Positions 24,337 through 34,023 are shown, counted from the stretch's first letter. The stretch is DNA of 64,000 nucleotides from Salegentibacter echinorum (GCF_900129445.1 NZ_FQVT01000006.1:108226-172225); one strand, 5' to 3'. Made by a program: numbers and translations. Notes: generated by a model not told the origin, from the sequence alone.

Positions 24337-24368
24337 TTTCTTTAAACTTAAGAAATCAGCTATTTTTG
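24337..24368 (+). promoter_or_regulatory. Predicted promoter of SF2 helicase gene
   Basis: TATTTTTG (24361-24368) fits the Bacteroidota -7 consensus TAnnTTTG and a TTTC lies 20 bp upstream (24337-24340). The ATG is 28 bp downstream. Confidence 0.45.
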
Positions 24369-24395
24369 CAAACTTGCAGATTTGAACAATAATAT

Positions 24396-25910
24396 ATGGC
24401 GGTGGAAACATTTGGAATAGAAAAAAAGAAGGTTGATAAGGAACTTTATGATTATCAGCAGAAGGATATTGACAAGATATTCAAGGTAATAGAAGAACAT
24501 CCCGAACATTATAATTTGCTGTATCAACTCCCAACCGGAGGTGGAAAAACAGTAATTTTTTCACAGATGGTGCGGGAATATATTCAGCGTACAGAGAAAA
24601 AAGTACTTATCCTTACTCACAGAATTGAGTTGTGTAAACAAACTTCAAAAATGCTGGATGGTTTTGGAGTACGCAATAAAATTATAAACTCTAAGGTAAA
24701 AGAATTGCCAGACCAGGAAGATTATATGTGCTTTGTGGCCATGGTAGAAACCTTAAACAATCGCTTGCACGATGAAAAACTGGAAATAGAAGATATTGGA
24801 CTGGTTATTATTGATGAAGCACACTACAATTCATTTAGAAAATTGTTTAAATTTTTTGAAAAATGCTTTATTCTCGGCGTAACCGCAACGCCTCTTAGTT
24901 CTAATATTAAACTTCCTATGAAAGATAATTATAGGGAGCTTATTGTGGGCGATTCTATTGGCTCACTTATCGAAAAAGGTTTTTTGGCAAAAGCCAATAC
25001 TTATAGCTACAATGTTGGTTTAACCAGCCTTAAAATTGGAATGAACGGGGACTATACGGTAAAATCTTCTGAAGAATTATATTCCAATATTTCCATGCAA
25101 GAAAAATTGCTGAATGCTTATTATGAGCGATCGCGTGGAAAAAAGACTTTAATTTTCAATAATGGGATCAATACTTCTATAGAAGTTTACGAAACTTTTA
25201 GAAATGCCGGAATTCCCATTCGACATTTAGATAACACCACCAGTAAGCAGGACCGAAAAGATATTTTAAAATGGTTTAAACACACGCCAGATGCGGTGGT
25301 TACCTCGGTAAGTATCTTAACAACGGGATTTGACGAACCTACGGTAGATACAATTATCCTGAATAGGGCTACAAAATCTTTAACGCTTTACTTCCAAATG
25401 ATTGGTAGGGGCTCCAGGGTTTTACCGGGAAAATCTGAATTTAATGTAATAGACCTGGGGAATAATTTGGTGCGGTTTGGAGAATGGAGCGCTTCGGTAG
25501 ATTGGAAACAAATTTTTAGGGCTCCCGATTTCTATTTTGAAAACCTATTAAGTGACGAAGAAATTGAACGGGAATTTAAGTATGTAATGCCCCCGGAACT
25601 ACGGGAAAAGTTCTCAAATACTGAAGATGTAGATTTTGATGTAGAAAAAGCCTACGATAAAGTTATTAAAAAGGGCCTAAGGTCTAAAGCTGTTTTAGAA
25701 TGGTCTTTAGAACAGCATGTGAAAATGTGTGTAGAGAATTCTGAAGATGTATTTGATGCCAGAATTTTAGCAAAAGAGCTCAAAGACGATATCAATTCCC
25801 GAATTAAACAATATTCTTATTGCATTAGCAAGAGCACCAAAAACTATAGGGATTGGTTGGAAGAAGATTACTCCAGGAAGTTAAGAATGGCAATAAACAA
25901 GGAGTTTTAA
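24396..25910 (+). CDS. Superfamily 2 DEAH-type helicase/ATPase
   Basis: 504 aa. The first RecA-like domain carries Walker A LPTGGGKT (K51), motif Ia LTHRIELC and motif II D-E-A-H at 140-143. The second domain (about 190-360) has FNNGI, TTGFDEP and the QMIGRGSR arginine-finger motif. The arrangement matches the RadD/YejH-like ResIII group of DNA helicases, but the C-terminal tail of about 130 residues is charged and unassigned. A role in DNA repair is inferred. It is monocistronic, with its own predicted promoter, and precedes priA after about 200 bp. Confidence 0.9.
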   Translation: MAVETFGIEKKKVDKELYDYQQKDIDKIFKVIEEHPEHYNLLYQLPTGGGKTVIFSQMVREYIQRTEKKVLILTHRIELCKQTSKMLDGFGVRNKIINSKVKELPDQEDYMCFVAMVETLNNRLHDEKLEIEDIGLVIIDEAHYNSFRKLFKFFEKCFILGVTATPLSSNIKLPMKDNYRELIVGDSIGSLIEKGFLAKANTYSYNVGLTSLKIGMNGDYTVKSSEELYSNISMQEKLLNAYYERSRGKKTLIFNNGINTSIEVYETFRNAGIPIRHLDNTTSKQDRKDILKWFKHTPDAVVTSVSILTTGFDEPTVDTIILNRATKSLTLYFQMIGRGSRVLPGKSEFNVIDLGNNLVRFGEWSASVDWKQIFRAPDFYFENLLSDEEIEREFKYVMPPELREKFSNTEDVDFDVEKAYDKVIKKGLRSKAVLEWSLEQHVKMCVENSEDVFDARILAKELKDDINSRIKQYSYCISKSTKNYRDWLEEDYSRKLRMAINKEF

Positions 25911-26114
25911 ACGGATTTTAATATACATCACATTGTAAATTTATTAGCGGAAATTCATAGCCTGAAAAGATTAAGGATTTCCGCATAGTTTAAGCGAGCT
26001 ATTTCAGTTGTAATGAGCTGTTGCAGCACTAGGAAATGGAATTTTTTCTTTTAGAATAATAGGTTCAATTTAGCGTTGAATTTTTGCTATATTTCAATTT
26101 TCAACAATTTGCTT

Positions 26115-28568
26115 ATGTCGCATTTTATAGATGTTATTCTTCCGCTTCCACTTCAAAAAAGGTTTACTTATGCTATAGATGAAGGAGAAGCGTCATTCCT
26201 ACAGCCGGGAATGCGTGTGGCAGTTCCCTTTGGAAAATCTAAAGTTTACACAGCAATAGTTGCAAAAATACACCAAACTCCGCCACAGGTTTACGAGGCG
26301 AAACCTATAAACCAAATCTTAGATAAACAGCCGTTAGTCACCACCCAGCAATTGGCTTTTTGGAGCTGGATCGCATCTTATTATATGTGCGCAGAAGGCG
26401 ATGTTCTTAAAGCCGCCCTTCCGGGAGCTTTCTTATTGGAAAGCGAAAGTGTGGTGCAATTAATTAAATCGGCCAATATTGAAGAAGCCGATCTCAAGGA
26501 TGAGGAATACCTGGTTATTGAAGCTTTGCAAAGACAATCTTCCATCAAGATCCAGGAAGTCATGAAAATCCTGGATAAAAAATCTGTGCTGCCCATACTC
26601 AATGCTTTGGTGGAAAAAGATTTAGTGGTTTTAAACCAGGAGATTTACGAACAATACAAACCTAAAAAAGTAGCCTTTATAAAGTTAAATCCTGATTTTG
26701 ATAATGAGGCAACTATGCATCAGCTTCTGGATGAGCTCGAGAAAGCACCCAAACAAAAGGAAGCTTTACTAAGTTATTTTACACTTAAAGCAAAACAGCC
26801 AAAACCGATAAAGATCAAAGATTTAAGCGAAAAATCGGGGGTGGCTACTGCGATTATTAAAAGCCTGGTCAAGAAAGAAATTTTAATAGAATATCAGGAA
26901 AAAACAGATCGACTTTCTTACGGGGGAGAAGCTTCAGAAAAAGGAATTAAGCTAAGCGAACTTCAGCAACAGGCATTTTCAGAAATAAAAGAAGGATTAA
27001 AAGAGCTGGAGGTTTGCCTGTTCCACGGAATCACTTCCTCCGGAAAAACAGAGGTCTATATTAAGCTGATTGAAGAAGTTATCAATAGCGGCAAGCAAGC
27101 GCTTTATGTACTTCCGGAAATCGCGCTTACCACACAATTAATTCAGCGTCTTCGAAATTATTTTGGCGATAAAGTTTTGGTGTACCACAGTAAATATTCC
27201 ATTAACGAAAGGGTGGAGGTGTACCGGCATATTCTGGAAGATTCAGAAAAAGCGCGAATTATCGTTGGGGCGCGCTCTTCCATATTTCTTCCGTTTGCCA
27301 ATTTGGGCCTTGTTGTTGTAGATGAAGAGCACGAAACTTCTTTTAAACAATTTGATCCTGCACCGCGTTATCACGCCCGGGATGCGGCCATAGTTTTGGC
27401 CAATCTCTTTAAGGCAAAAACCATTTTAGGATCGGCTACGCCCTCTTTAGAATCTTATTTTAATGCAGAACATCATAAATATGCCCTGGTGAATTTAAAC
27501 CGAAGGTATGGCGATGTGTTAGAACCGGAAATCGAGATTGTTGATCTTAAAACCAAATACAAGAAGAAAGAGATGAAGGGGCATTTTTCCGATAGGATGC
27601 TCCAGGAGATCAAAGAAACATTAAAGCTTGGGGAACAGGTGATTTTGTTTCAGAATAGGAGAGGGTTTTCCCCGGTGTTAGAATGCAATACCTGCGGGCA
27701 TTCGCCACAATGTCCTAACTGTGATGTAAGTTTAACCTATCACAGTCATAACAATCAGTTGCGCTGTCACTACTGCGGTTATCACATTGCGATGCAGAGA
27801 AAATGTATGGCCTGCGACAGCCCCGAAATTACCACCAAAGGTTTTGGTACCGAGCAAATTGAAACCGAATTAAAATCGATCTTTCCAGAGTATAAAACCG
27901 CGAGAATGGACCAGGATACCACCCGCGGAAAATATGCTTACGAAAAATTAATCACCGCTTTTGAACAACAGGAAATCGACATTCTTATCGGTACACAAAT
28001 GCTGACCAAAGGGCTCGATTTTAGAAAAATAAACCTGGTAGGCATTATGAATGCCGATAATTTATTGAATTTTCCAGATTTTAGGGCACACGAGCGTAGC
28101 TTTCAGCTTATGCTACAGGTAGCAGGGCGAGCAGGGCGAACAAAGAAACGCGGTAAGGTTTTAATTCAGAGTTATAATCCGCATCATCAAATTGTACAAC
28201 AGGTTTCAATCGGGGATTATGCGGGAATGTACAAAGACCAATTAGAAGAGCGTTATAATTATAAGTATCCACCTTTTTATCGCTTAATACGTTTAACCTT
28301 AAAATGCAGGGATTATTCTAAAACCAATGACGCAGCAGATTGGATAGCTATTGCTATGAAAAATGTTTTTAAGGAGTATGTCCTGGGACCAGAATTTCCA
28401 CCGGTAGCCAGGATAAGAAATGAATATTATAAGAACATCTTGCTTAAAATTCCGCAGCAACAATCTTTGGGTAAAACAAAATTGGCTATAAGTAGGATTA
28501 TGGAAAGCTTTAGAGCAATAAGCGCTTTTAGAAGCGTTAAAGTAGTGATTAATGTAGATCCTGTTTAA
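26115..28568 (+). CDS. priA: Primosomal replication restart helicase PriA
   Basis: 817 aa from the ATG at 26115 (MSHFIDVILPLPLQKRFTY); an upstream ATG at 26076 adds 13 residues with no family match. The 3'-DNA-binding domain (1-100), winged helix, then helicase with GITSSGKTE (Walker A) and VVDEEHE (motif II) are seen. The zinc-binding insert has CNTCGHSPQCPNC, CHYCG and CMAC. Motif VI is AGRAGR. PriA recognises stalled forks and reloads DnaB. Length and domain order are normal. The 204-bp gap to the preceding helicase suggests a separate promoter. Confidence 0.97.
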   Translation: MSHFIDVILPLPLQKRFTYAIDEGEASFLQPGMRVAVPFGKSKVYTAIVAKIHQTPPQVYEAKPINQILDKQPLVTTQQLAFWSWIASYYMCAEGDVLKAALPGAFLLESESVVQLIKSANIEEADLKDEEYLVIEALQRQSSIKIQEVMKILDKKSVLPILNALVEKDLVVLNQEIYEQYKPKKVAFIKLNPDFDNEATMHQLLDELEKAPKQKEALLSYFTLKAKQPKPIKIKDLSEKSGVATAIIKSLVKKEILIEYQEKTDRLSYGGEASEKGIKLSELQQQAFSEIKEGLKELEVCLFHGITSSGKTEVYIKLIEEVINSGKQALYVLPEIALTTQLIQRLRNYFGDKVLVYHSKYSINERVEVYRHILEDSEKARIIVGARSSIFLPFANLGLVVVDEEHETSFKQFDPAPRYHARDAAIVLANLFKAKTILGSATPSLESYFNAEHHKYALVNLNRRYGDVLEPEIEIVDLKTKYKKKEMKGHFSDRMLQEIKETLKLGEQVILFQNRRGFSPVLECNTCGHSPQCPNCDVSLTYHSHNNQLRCHYCGYHIAMQRKCMACDSPEITTKGFGTEQIETELKSIFPEYKTARMDQDTTRGKYAYEKLITAFEQQEIDILIGTQMLTKGLDFRKINLVGIMNADNLLNFPDFRAHERSFQLMLQVAGRAGRTKKRGKVLIQSYNPHHQIVQQVSIGDYAGMYKDQLEERYNYKYPPFYRLIRLTLKCRDYSKTNDAADWIAIAMKNVFKEYVLGPEFPPVARIRNEYYKNILLKIPQQQSLGKTKLAISRIMESFRAISAFRSVKVVINVDPV

Positions 28569-28695
28569 GCATTAAAAATAAGAATATTGCAACATTTTAT
28601 AATAGCATAAAATTGGTGATTTTTGTTTTAGTTCTTTCGAAATTAAATTAAAAACAGTGCATTTCACATGTTAGATTCTTAAATTTTTAAAACGT

Positions 28696-29316
28696 CTAAA
28701 CCATTTCAAAAATTACCAGGGCATAGAGATAAAACCTGGCAAACCTTAGCAAACCAAACATCAAATAACTTGGGAAAGGAAATTTTATAATTCCGGCGGC
28801 AATACTGGTCATCGCAAAAGGAATAGGCAGTAAAGCACCTACAATTATAAGAAAACCACCCCATTTCCTGGTGTTTTTAATATGCTGCGCCATTTTCACT
28901 TCAATCGCGTTGTGCACTGCCGGTATTTTAGTCATCCATCGTCCTATAAAATAGGAGATTACCCCGCCTAAATAAGACGCCAGGGCTAAAAAGGAAAGAT
29001 AAAGAATAGGACTATCAGATTTTCCGGACCAGGCAATAAAGAGCTCCGGAGGAATTAAGCCCAGTAAAGATTCTGAAGCAAAAAACACTCCAAGTATGCC
29101 CAGGGGGGAATAGGTTTCAGTAACGGTTACCAACATTTGTTCTATATCGAGAACAAACCTATCTATAGCCAGTAAAGCACCAACAAAAAGCACAATTGGT
29201 AAAATAGCTTTTTTTATACTTTTCCAAACAAATTTATAAAACCCGGTATAGCTATAATATTGGTGTAGTAAACGTATTCGCGACTTCTTTTTCTTAGATT
29301 TCGCATCTTTCTTCAT
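28696..29316 (-). CDS. VTT-domain (DedA/YqaA-like) membrane protein
   Basis: 206 aa from the ATG at 29316 (MKKDAKSKKKK), chosen because a strong AAAGGAG ribosome binding site lies 7 bp upstream; the frame is open to 29376. After a lysine-rich N-terminus come four to five membrane helices and the VTT (SNARE-associated) core with re-entrant loops, seen in LGVFFASESLLGLIPPELF and GALLPIPFAMTSIAAG. DedA-like proteins are lipid scramblases or undecaprenyl-phosphate flippases in some bacteria; the role here is not known. It is transcribed alone. Confidence 0.88.
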   Translation of the reverse strand: MKKDAKSKKKKSRIRLLHQYYSYTGFYKFVWKSIKKAILPIVLFVGALLAIDRFVLDIEQMLVTVTETYSPLGILGVFFASESLLGLIPPELFIAWSGKSDSPILYLSFLALASYLGGVISYFIGRWMTKIPAVHNAIEVKMAQHIKNTRKWGGFLIIVGALLPIPFAMTSIAAGIIKFPFPSYLMFGLLRFARFYLYALVIFEMV

Positions 29317-29465
29317 TACTTTCTCCTTTAGCAATTTACTCGATAATCGAGAGTGTGGAAGCCCGCCTAAAAACAAAATTTATACAAAATGTATCCAGGC
29401 TGGGCTTTATAATTTACGTAGTATTTCTTTGCTTTAAACTTTCAAAAATCAAGCCGAAATTTGCC

Positions 29466-29840
29466 TTAATTATCTTCAGCATATTCGTTAAATGCACTTA
29501 CGTATTCCCGTAATTCAATTTCATTTACTTTATTAGAAGAATCGGCCATTAAGGAAAGTAAATAATCAAGACTTTCCTGTCCTGTTGTTTCTTCCTGGAG
29601 CGGCGCATCTTCTCCTTCTTCTACAGGATCGTCTTCTGGGATAGCAATATTAAAAGATTCGTAAGTTTCAATATGTTCAAAACTTAACCTAATTACTTTA
29701 GCCAGTAGTGGATTTCCTTCTTCAACAATAATCTTTCTTAATTCTTTTAGATCATCTACCAGGGTGTTGATAATGATTCCGTTGCGCATTAAATCACGCT
29801 GAATTTTATTAAGTAATTTTTGTGCTTTTATATTATTCAA
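29466..29840 (-). CDS. Conserved hypothetical protein, 124 aa
   Basis: A soluble, acidic helical protein (MNNIKAQKLLNKIQRDL... VSAFNEYAEDN). Residues about 1-60 form amphipathic helices. A central acidic loop (PEDDPVEEGEDAP) splits it from a C-terminal helix pair. It resembles hypothetical proteins of Flavobacteriia by memory of the N-terminal pattern, with no known function. A Bacteroidota -7 box lies upstream on the same strand at 29877-29884, so it is expressed alone. Confidence 0.8.
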   Translation of the reverse strand: MNNIKAQKLLNKIQRDLMRNGIIINTLVDDLKELRKIIVEEGNPLLAKVIRLSFEHIETYESFNIAIPEDDPVEEGEDAPLQEETTGQESLDYLLSLMADSSNKVNEIELREYVSAFNEYAEDN

Positions 29841-29876
29841 TGGACTAAAGTTAATCAGGTTAAACTATATTTTTTG

Positions 29877-29908
29877 CAAAGGTACTTCTTTCGAACTTTT
29901 ATAAAACA
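29877..29908 (-). promoter_or_regulatory. Predicted promoter of 124-aa protein gene
   Basis: On the minus strand TACCTTTG (29884-29877) matches TAnnTTTG, and a TTTT block lies about 20 bp upstream (29908-29905). The start codon is 37 bp downstream. Confidence 0.5.
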
Positions 29909-30012
29909 TTTTAACACAGAAATTAAAACAATAAATTAACAAACTATTAATTCGGAAGATTTCAGCATACAGGCATTGTTTATTAGTTTTAAGCAAACTA
30001 AAAAATAAAGAT

Positions 30013-30723
30013 ATGAGTTCAATAAAAGGAAAAGTTGCATTTATAACGGGTGGAAGTAAAGGTATTGGTTATGGTGTAGCCCAGGCATTATTAGATTTGG
30101 GAATGAAAGTAGCGATAACCAGTAGATCTAAAGACAATGCCGAAAAAGCTGCTAAAGAATTAGGTTTCTCTGATGCACTGGGCCTGGAAGCCGATGTTCG
30201 TAATTATGAAAGTCAGCAGAAAGCAGTACAAGCAGCCATTGATAAATTTGGACAAATTGATGTGATGGTTGCCAATGCCGGTATTGGTCACTATGCACCA
30301 ATTGAGGAGCTAACCCCAGAACAGTGGCAGGAAACCATTGATACTAACCTAAGCGGCGTGTTCTATAGTGCCAAAGCGAGTTTAGATGCACTAGAAAAAT
30401 CAAAAGGCTATCTTATTACTATTTCCAGTCTTGCCGGTACTAATTTCTTTGCAGGAGGATCTGCTTATAACGCCAGCAAATTTGGTGTTACCGGCTTTAC
30501 CCAGGCAGTAATGTTAGATCTAAGACAAAAAGGAATTAGTGTTAGTACGATTATGCCGGGATCTGTCGCTACGCATTTTAATAATAATACCCCTGGAGAA
30601 AAAGATGCCTGGAAAATTCAGCCAGAAGATGTTGGGGAACTAGTGGTAGATTTATTAAAAATGAATAAACGTACCTTACCAAGTAAAATTGAAGTAAGAC
30701 CATCGCAACCACCTAAAAAATAA
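30013..30723 (+). CDS. Short-chain dehydrogenase/reductase
   Basis: 236 aa, a classical SDR. The cofactor loop is TGGSKGIGYGVAQ, the NAG motif is NAGIGHY, the catalytic Ser lies in ISSLAG and the YxxxK pair is in YNASK. The preserved Arg and Lys near TSRSKDN suggest NADP(H). The C-terminus is shorter than in many SDRs. Substrate is unknown. It is followed by a hairpin and then an ArsO-like monooxygenase in the same direction, but the 204-bp gap and terminator make a shared transcript unlikely. Confidence 0.93.
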   Translation: MSSIKGKVAFITGGSKGIGYGVAQALLDLGMKVAITSRSKDNAEKAAKELGFSDALGLEADVRNYESQQKAVQAAIDKFGQIDVMVANAGIGHYAPIEELTPEQWQETIDTNLSGVFYSAKASLDALEKSKGYLITISSLAGTNFFAGGSAYNASKFGVTGFTQAVMLDLRQKGISVSTIMPGSVATHFNNNTPGEKDAWKIQPEDVGELVVDLLKMNKRTLPSKIEVRPSQPPKK

Positions 30724-30739
30724 ATTAGGAAAAAAGACT

Positions 30740-30780
30740 AAAAAAAGGTTTTATCGCAAAAGACGGTAAAGCCTTTTTTT
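30740..30780 (+). terminator. Rho-independent terminator
   Basis: AAAAAAGGTTTTA (30741-30753) pairs with TAAAGCCTTTTTT, with one G-T pair, followed by a T-run. It lies 20 bp after the SDR stop. Confidence 0.75.
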
Positions 30781-30927
30781 ATTGGCTGACTCAATAATTA
30801 TTAGGGATAACGCGTGGTTGAAATAATCCAGAAATAAAGCTATACAAACTAGAAATAAAAATCAATTAATTATTTAAGTGATACACTATACTCAACTACA
30901 TATCAATAACTTAAAAAAATAATCTAA

Positions 30928-31989
30928 GTGGTAGATTCTAAAATTTATGATGCTGTAATTATTGGCGGCGGCCAAAGCTCACTTGCCTGTGCCTATCATT
31001 TAAGACGTACCACTTTAGATTTTATAATTCTCGATGAACAGAAAAAATGTGGTGGAGCGTGGCTAAAAACCTGGGATTCTTTAAGATTATTTTCCCCGGC
31101 AGAACATTCTTCACTTCCCGGATGGCCCATGCCAAAACATAAAGATGGCTTTCCTCCAAAAGATCATGTAATTAATTATTTATGTGAATATGAGAAAAGG
31201 TATGATTTCCCCGTAAAACGTCCCGTAACAGTAAATAGTATTGCTAGAAACAAAGAAGTTTTTAAAATTGATTCTTCCAGCGGAAAAATTTCAGCTAAAA
31301 CAATAATTTCGGCAACCGGTACCTGGAAAACGCCATGGATCCCACAGATTAAAGGAAGAGATAAATTTAAAGGAATACAGGTTCATTCTGCTCATTATAA
31401 AAATCCTGAAATTTTTAAAGATAAAAAGGTTTTGGTGGTAGGCGAGGGAAATTCTGGCGCACAAATTTTAGCTGAAGTTTCTAAAGTAGCCAAAACCACC
31501 TGGGCCACCTTAGAAGAACCACAGTATTTGCCAGACGGTGTAGATGGCAGGGTACTTTTTGATGTTGCCACGGCGAAATATAAAGCTAAAAAAGAAGGTC
31601 GTTCCTTTACACCAAAGAACTACAACCTTAAAAGTATCGTTATGGTACCTGCTGTAAAGGAGGCGCGGAAGAGGGGAGTGCTGCAATCCTATGGTAACAT
31701 AAAAGGCTTAACTGAAGATGCGGTAATATTTCACAATGAAGCTGTTAAAAACTTCGACGCCATTATTTGGTGCACAGGCTTTAAAGCGGCTACGGGTTAC
31801 TTAAAAAATATCGCCAAAATTGATAAAAACGGAAAAATTAAAACTGAAGGTACGCGAGCCGTGAATTCCCCCGGACTTTGGTTAGTAGGTTATGGAGGTT
31901 GGACGGGATTTGCATCGGCTACCTTGATTGGTGTAGGCCGCAGCGCCCGGGCCACTGTAAAGGAAATTGTTCAATACACTGAAAGCTGA
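30928..31989 (+). CDS. ArsO-like flavin-containing monooxygenase
   Basis: 353 aa. The start is a GTG at 30928 (MVDSKIYDAVIIGGG), supported because it places the Rossmann motif GGGQSSLACAYHL at the normal distance from the N-terminus. The FAD-binding motif is followed by WDSLRLFSPAEHSSLPGWPMP, typical of the ArsO group, and by a second Rossmann motif VVGEGNSGAQ for NADPH. Members oxidise organoarsenicals or other soft nucleophiles; no ars operon adjoins it here, so the substrate is not established. A Gly-rich C-terminal block (GYGGWTGFASATLIGVGR) is the last FAD contact. Confidence 0.9.
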   Translation: MVDSKIYDAVIIGGGQSSLACAYHLRRTTLDFIILDEQKKCGGAWLKTWDSLRLFSPAEHSSLPGWPMPKHKDGFPPKDHVINYLCEYEKRYDFPVKRPVTVNSIARNKEVFKIDSSSGKISAKTIISATGTWKTPWIPQIKGRDKFKGIQVHSAHYKNPEIFKDKKVLVVGEGNSGAQILAEVSKVAKTTWATLEEPQYLPDGVDGRVLFDVATAKYKAKKEGRSFTPKNYNLKSIVMVPAVKEARKRGVLQSYGNIKGLTEDAVIFHNEAVKNFDAIIWCTGFKAATGYLKNIAKIDKNGKIKTEGTRAVNSPGLWLVGYGGWTGFASATLIGVGRSARATVKEIVQYTES

Positions 31990-32119
31990 TATATTAATCC
32001 AATTTTAATTTTTCGCAGTTGTTTAAAGGCTTTCTAAGTGCAACTCGATCACTATTAATGAATTTCCAAAATTAATTAAATTAGAAGTGACAATTTGCTT
32101 CAGCAAAAAAGTACTTTAA

Positions 32120-32187
32120 AGGCTTCAACAAGCTCATTCAGACGTGAAAGTTTCACCCATAGGTCACGCTAAGGCTGTCTAAGCGCT
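32120..32187 (+). repeat. TTCGACA repeat, copy E1
   Basis: GGCTTCAACAAGCTCATTCAGACG... AGGCTGTCTAAGCGCT; aligns to 32274-32342 with the shared blocks ACAAGCT, AAAGTTTC and TAAGCGCT/GAAGCGCT. The ends are an imperfect inverted pair. Confidence 0.65.
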
Positions 32188-32273
32188 CAATTAACCCAAA
32201 ATTTATTTCTAGTTTAATCCAATCACTCTTAACAAGTTGAAAAGCTTAACACTCTGGGAGATTAAAAAACCAG

Positions 32274-32342
32274 GACTTCGACAAGCTTAGTCGGACGTTA
32301 AAGTTTCGCTCATATGTTTTGCTAATAGCCTGTCGAAGCGCT
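32274..32342 (+). repeat. TTCGACA repeat, copy E2
   Basis: ACTTCGACAAGCTTAGTC... TGTCGAAGCGCT. TTCGACA and TGTCGAA are inverted ends of the unit. It lies 87 bp after copy E1 in the same orientation. Confidence 0.65.
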
Positions 32343-32461
32343 TCATATTATAAAAGAGTGACAAGTTACTAAAGGTTTCGAATGGTAAGCCGGACGGTAT
32401 AATTAATATTAACCATATTTTACTAATTGATTAAAATTATTTGTCAAAGGCCTATAAAAAA

Positions 32462-32502
32462 AGACCCCACAGTACTAATAATTCTTAAGTATTGTGAGGT
32501 CT
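32462..32502 (-). terminator. Rho-independent terminator (GACCTCACAG-related palindrome)
   Basis: AGACCCCACAGTACT (32462-32476) pairs with AGTATTGTGAGGTCT (32488-32502) with G-T pairs. On the minus strand the stem is followed by seven T, so it ends the gene 57 bp away at 32559. The arms resemble the GACCTCACAG palindrome family. Confidence 0.75.
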
Positions 32503-32558
32503 AATCATTCTTTTCGATAGCAAAGCACACCAATTGCCATCAACATCTCTGCAAGGTT

Positions 32559-33554
32559 TTAAACTTCCACCACCATTTTACCGGTGTTTTTACCTTCGAA
32601 AAGATCTAAAAAGGCTTGTGGCGTTTCATCAAAACCTTTTACAATAGTTTCTTCATATTTCAACTTATCCTCATTTAACCAAGTGGCAAGTTTATTTATG
32701 GCCGGGCCAAATTCTTTGGCGTGATTTCTCACCAAAAACCCCTGCATTAAAGCACTTTTTTTAATTAAAATACCTTCTACACGCGGGCCTGTGGGTTCTT
32801 CTTTATCATTATAAGTAGAAATAGCCCCGCAATTAATTATGCGAGCAAATTGATTGATATTCTTCATAACCGCATCTAGAGTTTCTCCGCCTACATTATC
32901 GTAATAAACGTCTATCCCATCGGGACAGGCTTTAGCCAGGGCTTCCTGCATATTATCTGTAGTTTTATAATTGATGCCCTCATCAAAACCAAACTCATCC
33001 TTAATATGCTTTATTTTCTCGTCGCTTCCGGCGATACCAACTACTTTACAACCTTTAATTTTTCCAATTTGTCCTGCAACACTCCCCACGGCACCAGCTG
33101 CTCCAGAAACTACCAAGGTTTCGTCTTTTTCTGGTTTTCCAATATTTTTCAAGGCAAGGTAAGCTGTTAGGCCGGTCAAGCCAAGGACACTAAGGTATGC
33201 ACTCGGCTTTGCCAAATCTGTGTCAATTTTATTTAATCCGTTGCCGTTGGCTGTTTGAAAATGTTGCCATTTAAGCATGCCATTTACTAAATCCCCTTTG
33301 GCAAAATTCTTATTATTGCTTTCAATTATTTCAGCAATTAACATAGATTCTACCGGCTCATTTAATTCAAATGGCGGGATATATGATTCCTCATCCCGCA
33401 TTCTGCCACGTAGATAAGGATGTACAGAAATATATTTAGCTTCGAGTAAAATTTCACCATCCCCGGGAGTTGGTTTTTCAACTTCCTTAATTTCAAAGTC
33501 AGAAAGTGATGGCTTTCCTTCTGGTCGGTTTTTTAATAATATCGTTTTATTCAT
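32559..33554 (-). CDS. NADPH-dependent zinc-less medium-chain reductase (CurA/PTGR-like)
   Basis: 331 aa, a medium-chain dehydrogenase/reductase without zinc ligands. The Rossmann motif is SGAAGAVGSVAGQIGK, and LSVLGLTGLTAYLALKNIG belongs to the substrate cleft of the NADP-dependent enone reductase group (CurA/prostaglandin-reductase-like). It reduces alkenal and enone double bonds in the better-studied members. The C-terminus FLDLFEGKNTGKMVVEV matches the family. It appears monocistronic; the exact substrate is unknown. Confidence 0.92.
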   Translation of the reverse strand: MNKTILLKNRPEGKPSLSDFEIKEVEKPTPGDGEILLEAKYISVHPYLRGRMRDEESYIPPFELNEPVESMLIAEIIESNNKNFAKGDLVNGMLKWQHFQTANGNGLNKIDTDLAKPSAYLSVLGLTGLTAYLALKNIGKPEKDETLVVSGAAGAVGSVAGQIGKIKGCKVVGIAGSDEKIKHIKDEFGFDEGINYKTTDNMQEALAKACPDGIDVYYDNVGGETLDAVMKNINQFARIINCGAISTYNDKEEPTGPRVEGILIKKSALMQGFLVRNHAKEFGPAINKLATWLNEDKLKYEETIVKGFDETPQAFLDLFEGKNTGKMVVEV

Positions 33555-33661
33555 TATTTTTAACTTTTATTTGACTGCTCAAATTAAGATTAACTACGAC
33601 ACCTTCCAATTCTTAATTATTAATTTAAACTTAAAAATGAGCTTGTTATAATGAAAAAAGG

Positions 33662-33700
33662 AGAATAGAACATAGAACATAGAGAATAGAACAAAGAAGA
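33662..33700 (+). repeat. Degenerate tandem repeat AGAACATAGA
   Basis: Reads as successive short units AGAATAGAACATAGAACATAGAG and so on. No coding capacity. Confidence 0.6.
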
Positions 33701-33933
33701 AAGTTGACAGTCTCGGTTTTCAGAAAGTAAGAAGATAAAATTCGGCAATGAAAAATTTCAGAAATTAAAGCTGAATAAGTCTGGACCCAGTTCCTCCCGA
33801 TGGCACATATTCTAAAATGGTTTATTTAATTGGATTTCGCTCCCTTTTAGAGCAGGGTAACGAAGAAAATCATAACAGTATTTGCTATGGTTCCCAATAA
33901 TTTAATCCATTATTATAAATCACTATTGTCCGG

Positions 33934-34013
33934 TAAAGAAACAAGATCGCTTCGCTGCAAGAAAAAAGAGAAAAGACTAAACTCTAACTAACTGAGAATC
34001 CAACTTTTTTCAT
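33934..34013 (+). repeat. Dispersed repeat, left module, copy 1
   Basis: Aligns by eye to 38961-39038. Shared blocks are TAAAGAAACA, ATCGCTT, GCTGC, AGACTAAA and CTGAGAAT. Confidence 0.65.
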
Positions 34014-34023
34014 AAGTGATATT

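Larger units (their letters stand above)
24019..24395. other. Intergenic region between ric and helicase gene
   Basis: Divergent promoters must lie here. It includes an AGTAGGCAGT repeat (24174-24206) and a promoter for the helicase (24337-24368). Otherwise no coding sequence. Confidence 0.5.
31990..32558. other. Intergenic region with two TTCGACA-flanked repeats
   Basis: About 570 bp between convergent genes. It contains two copies of a roughly 68-bp dispersed repeat (32120-32187, 32274-32342) and a terminator (32462-32502). No convincing coding sequence. Confidence 0.6.

Noticed and set aside
33780..33840. Possible pseudogene remnant on the minus strand (VPSGGTGSR-like)
   Set aside because: Only a fragment of about 16 codons looks protein-like; no longer frame or known family supports it.
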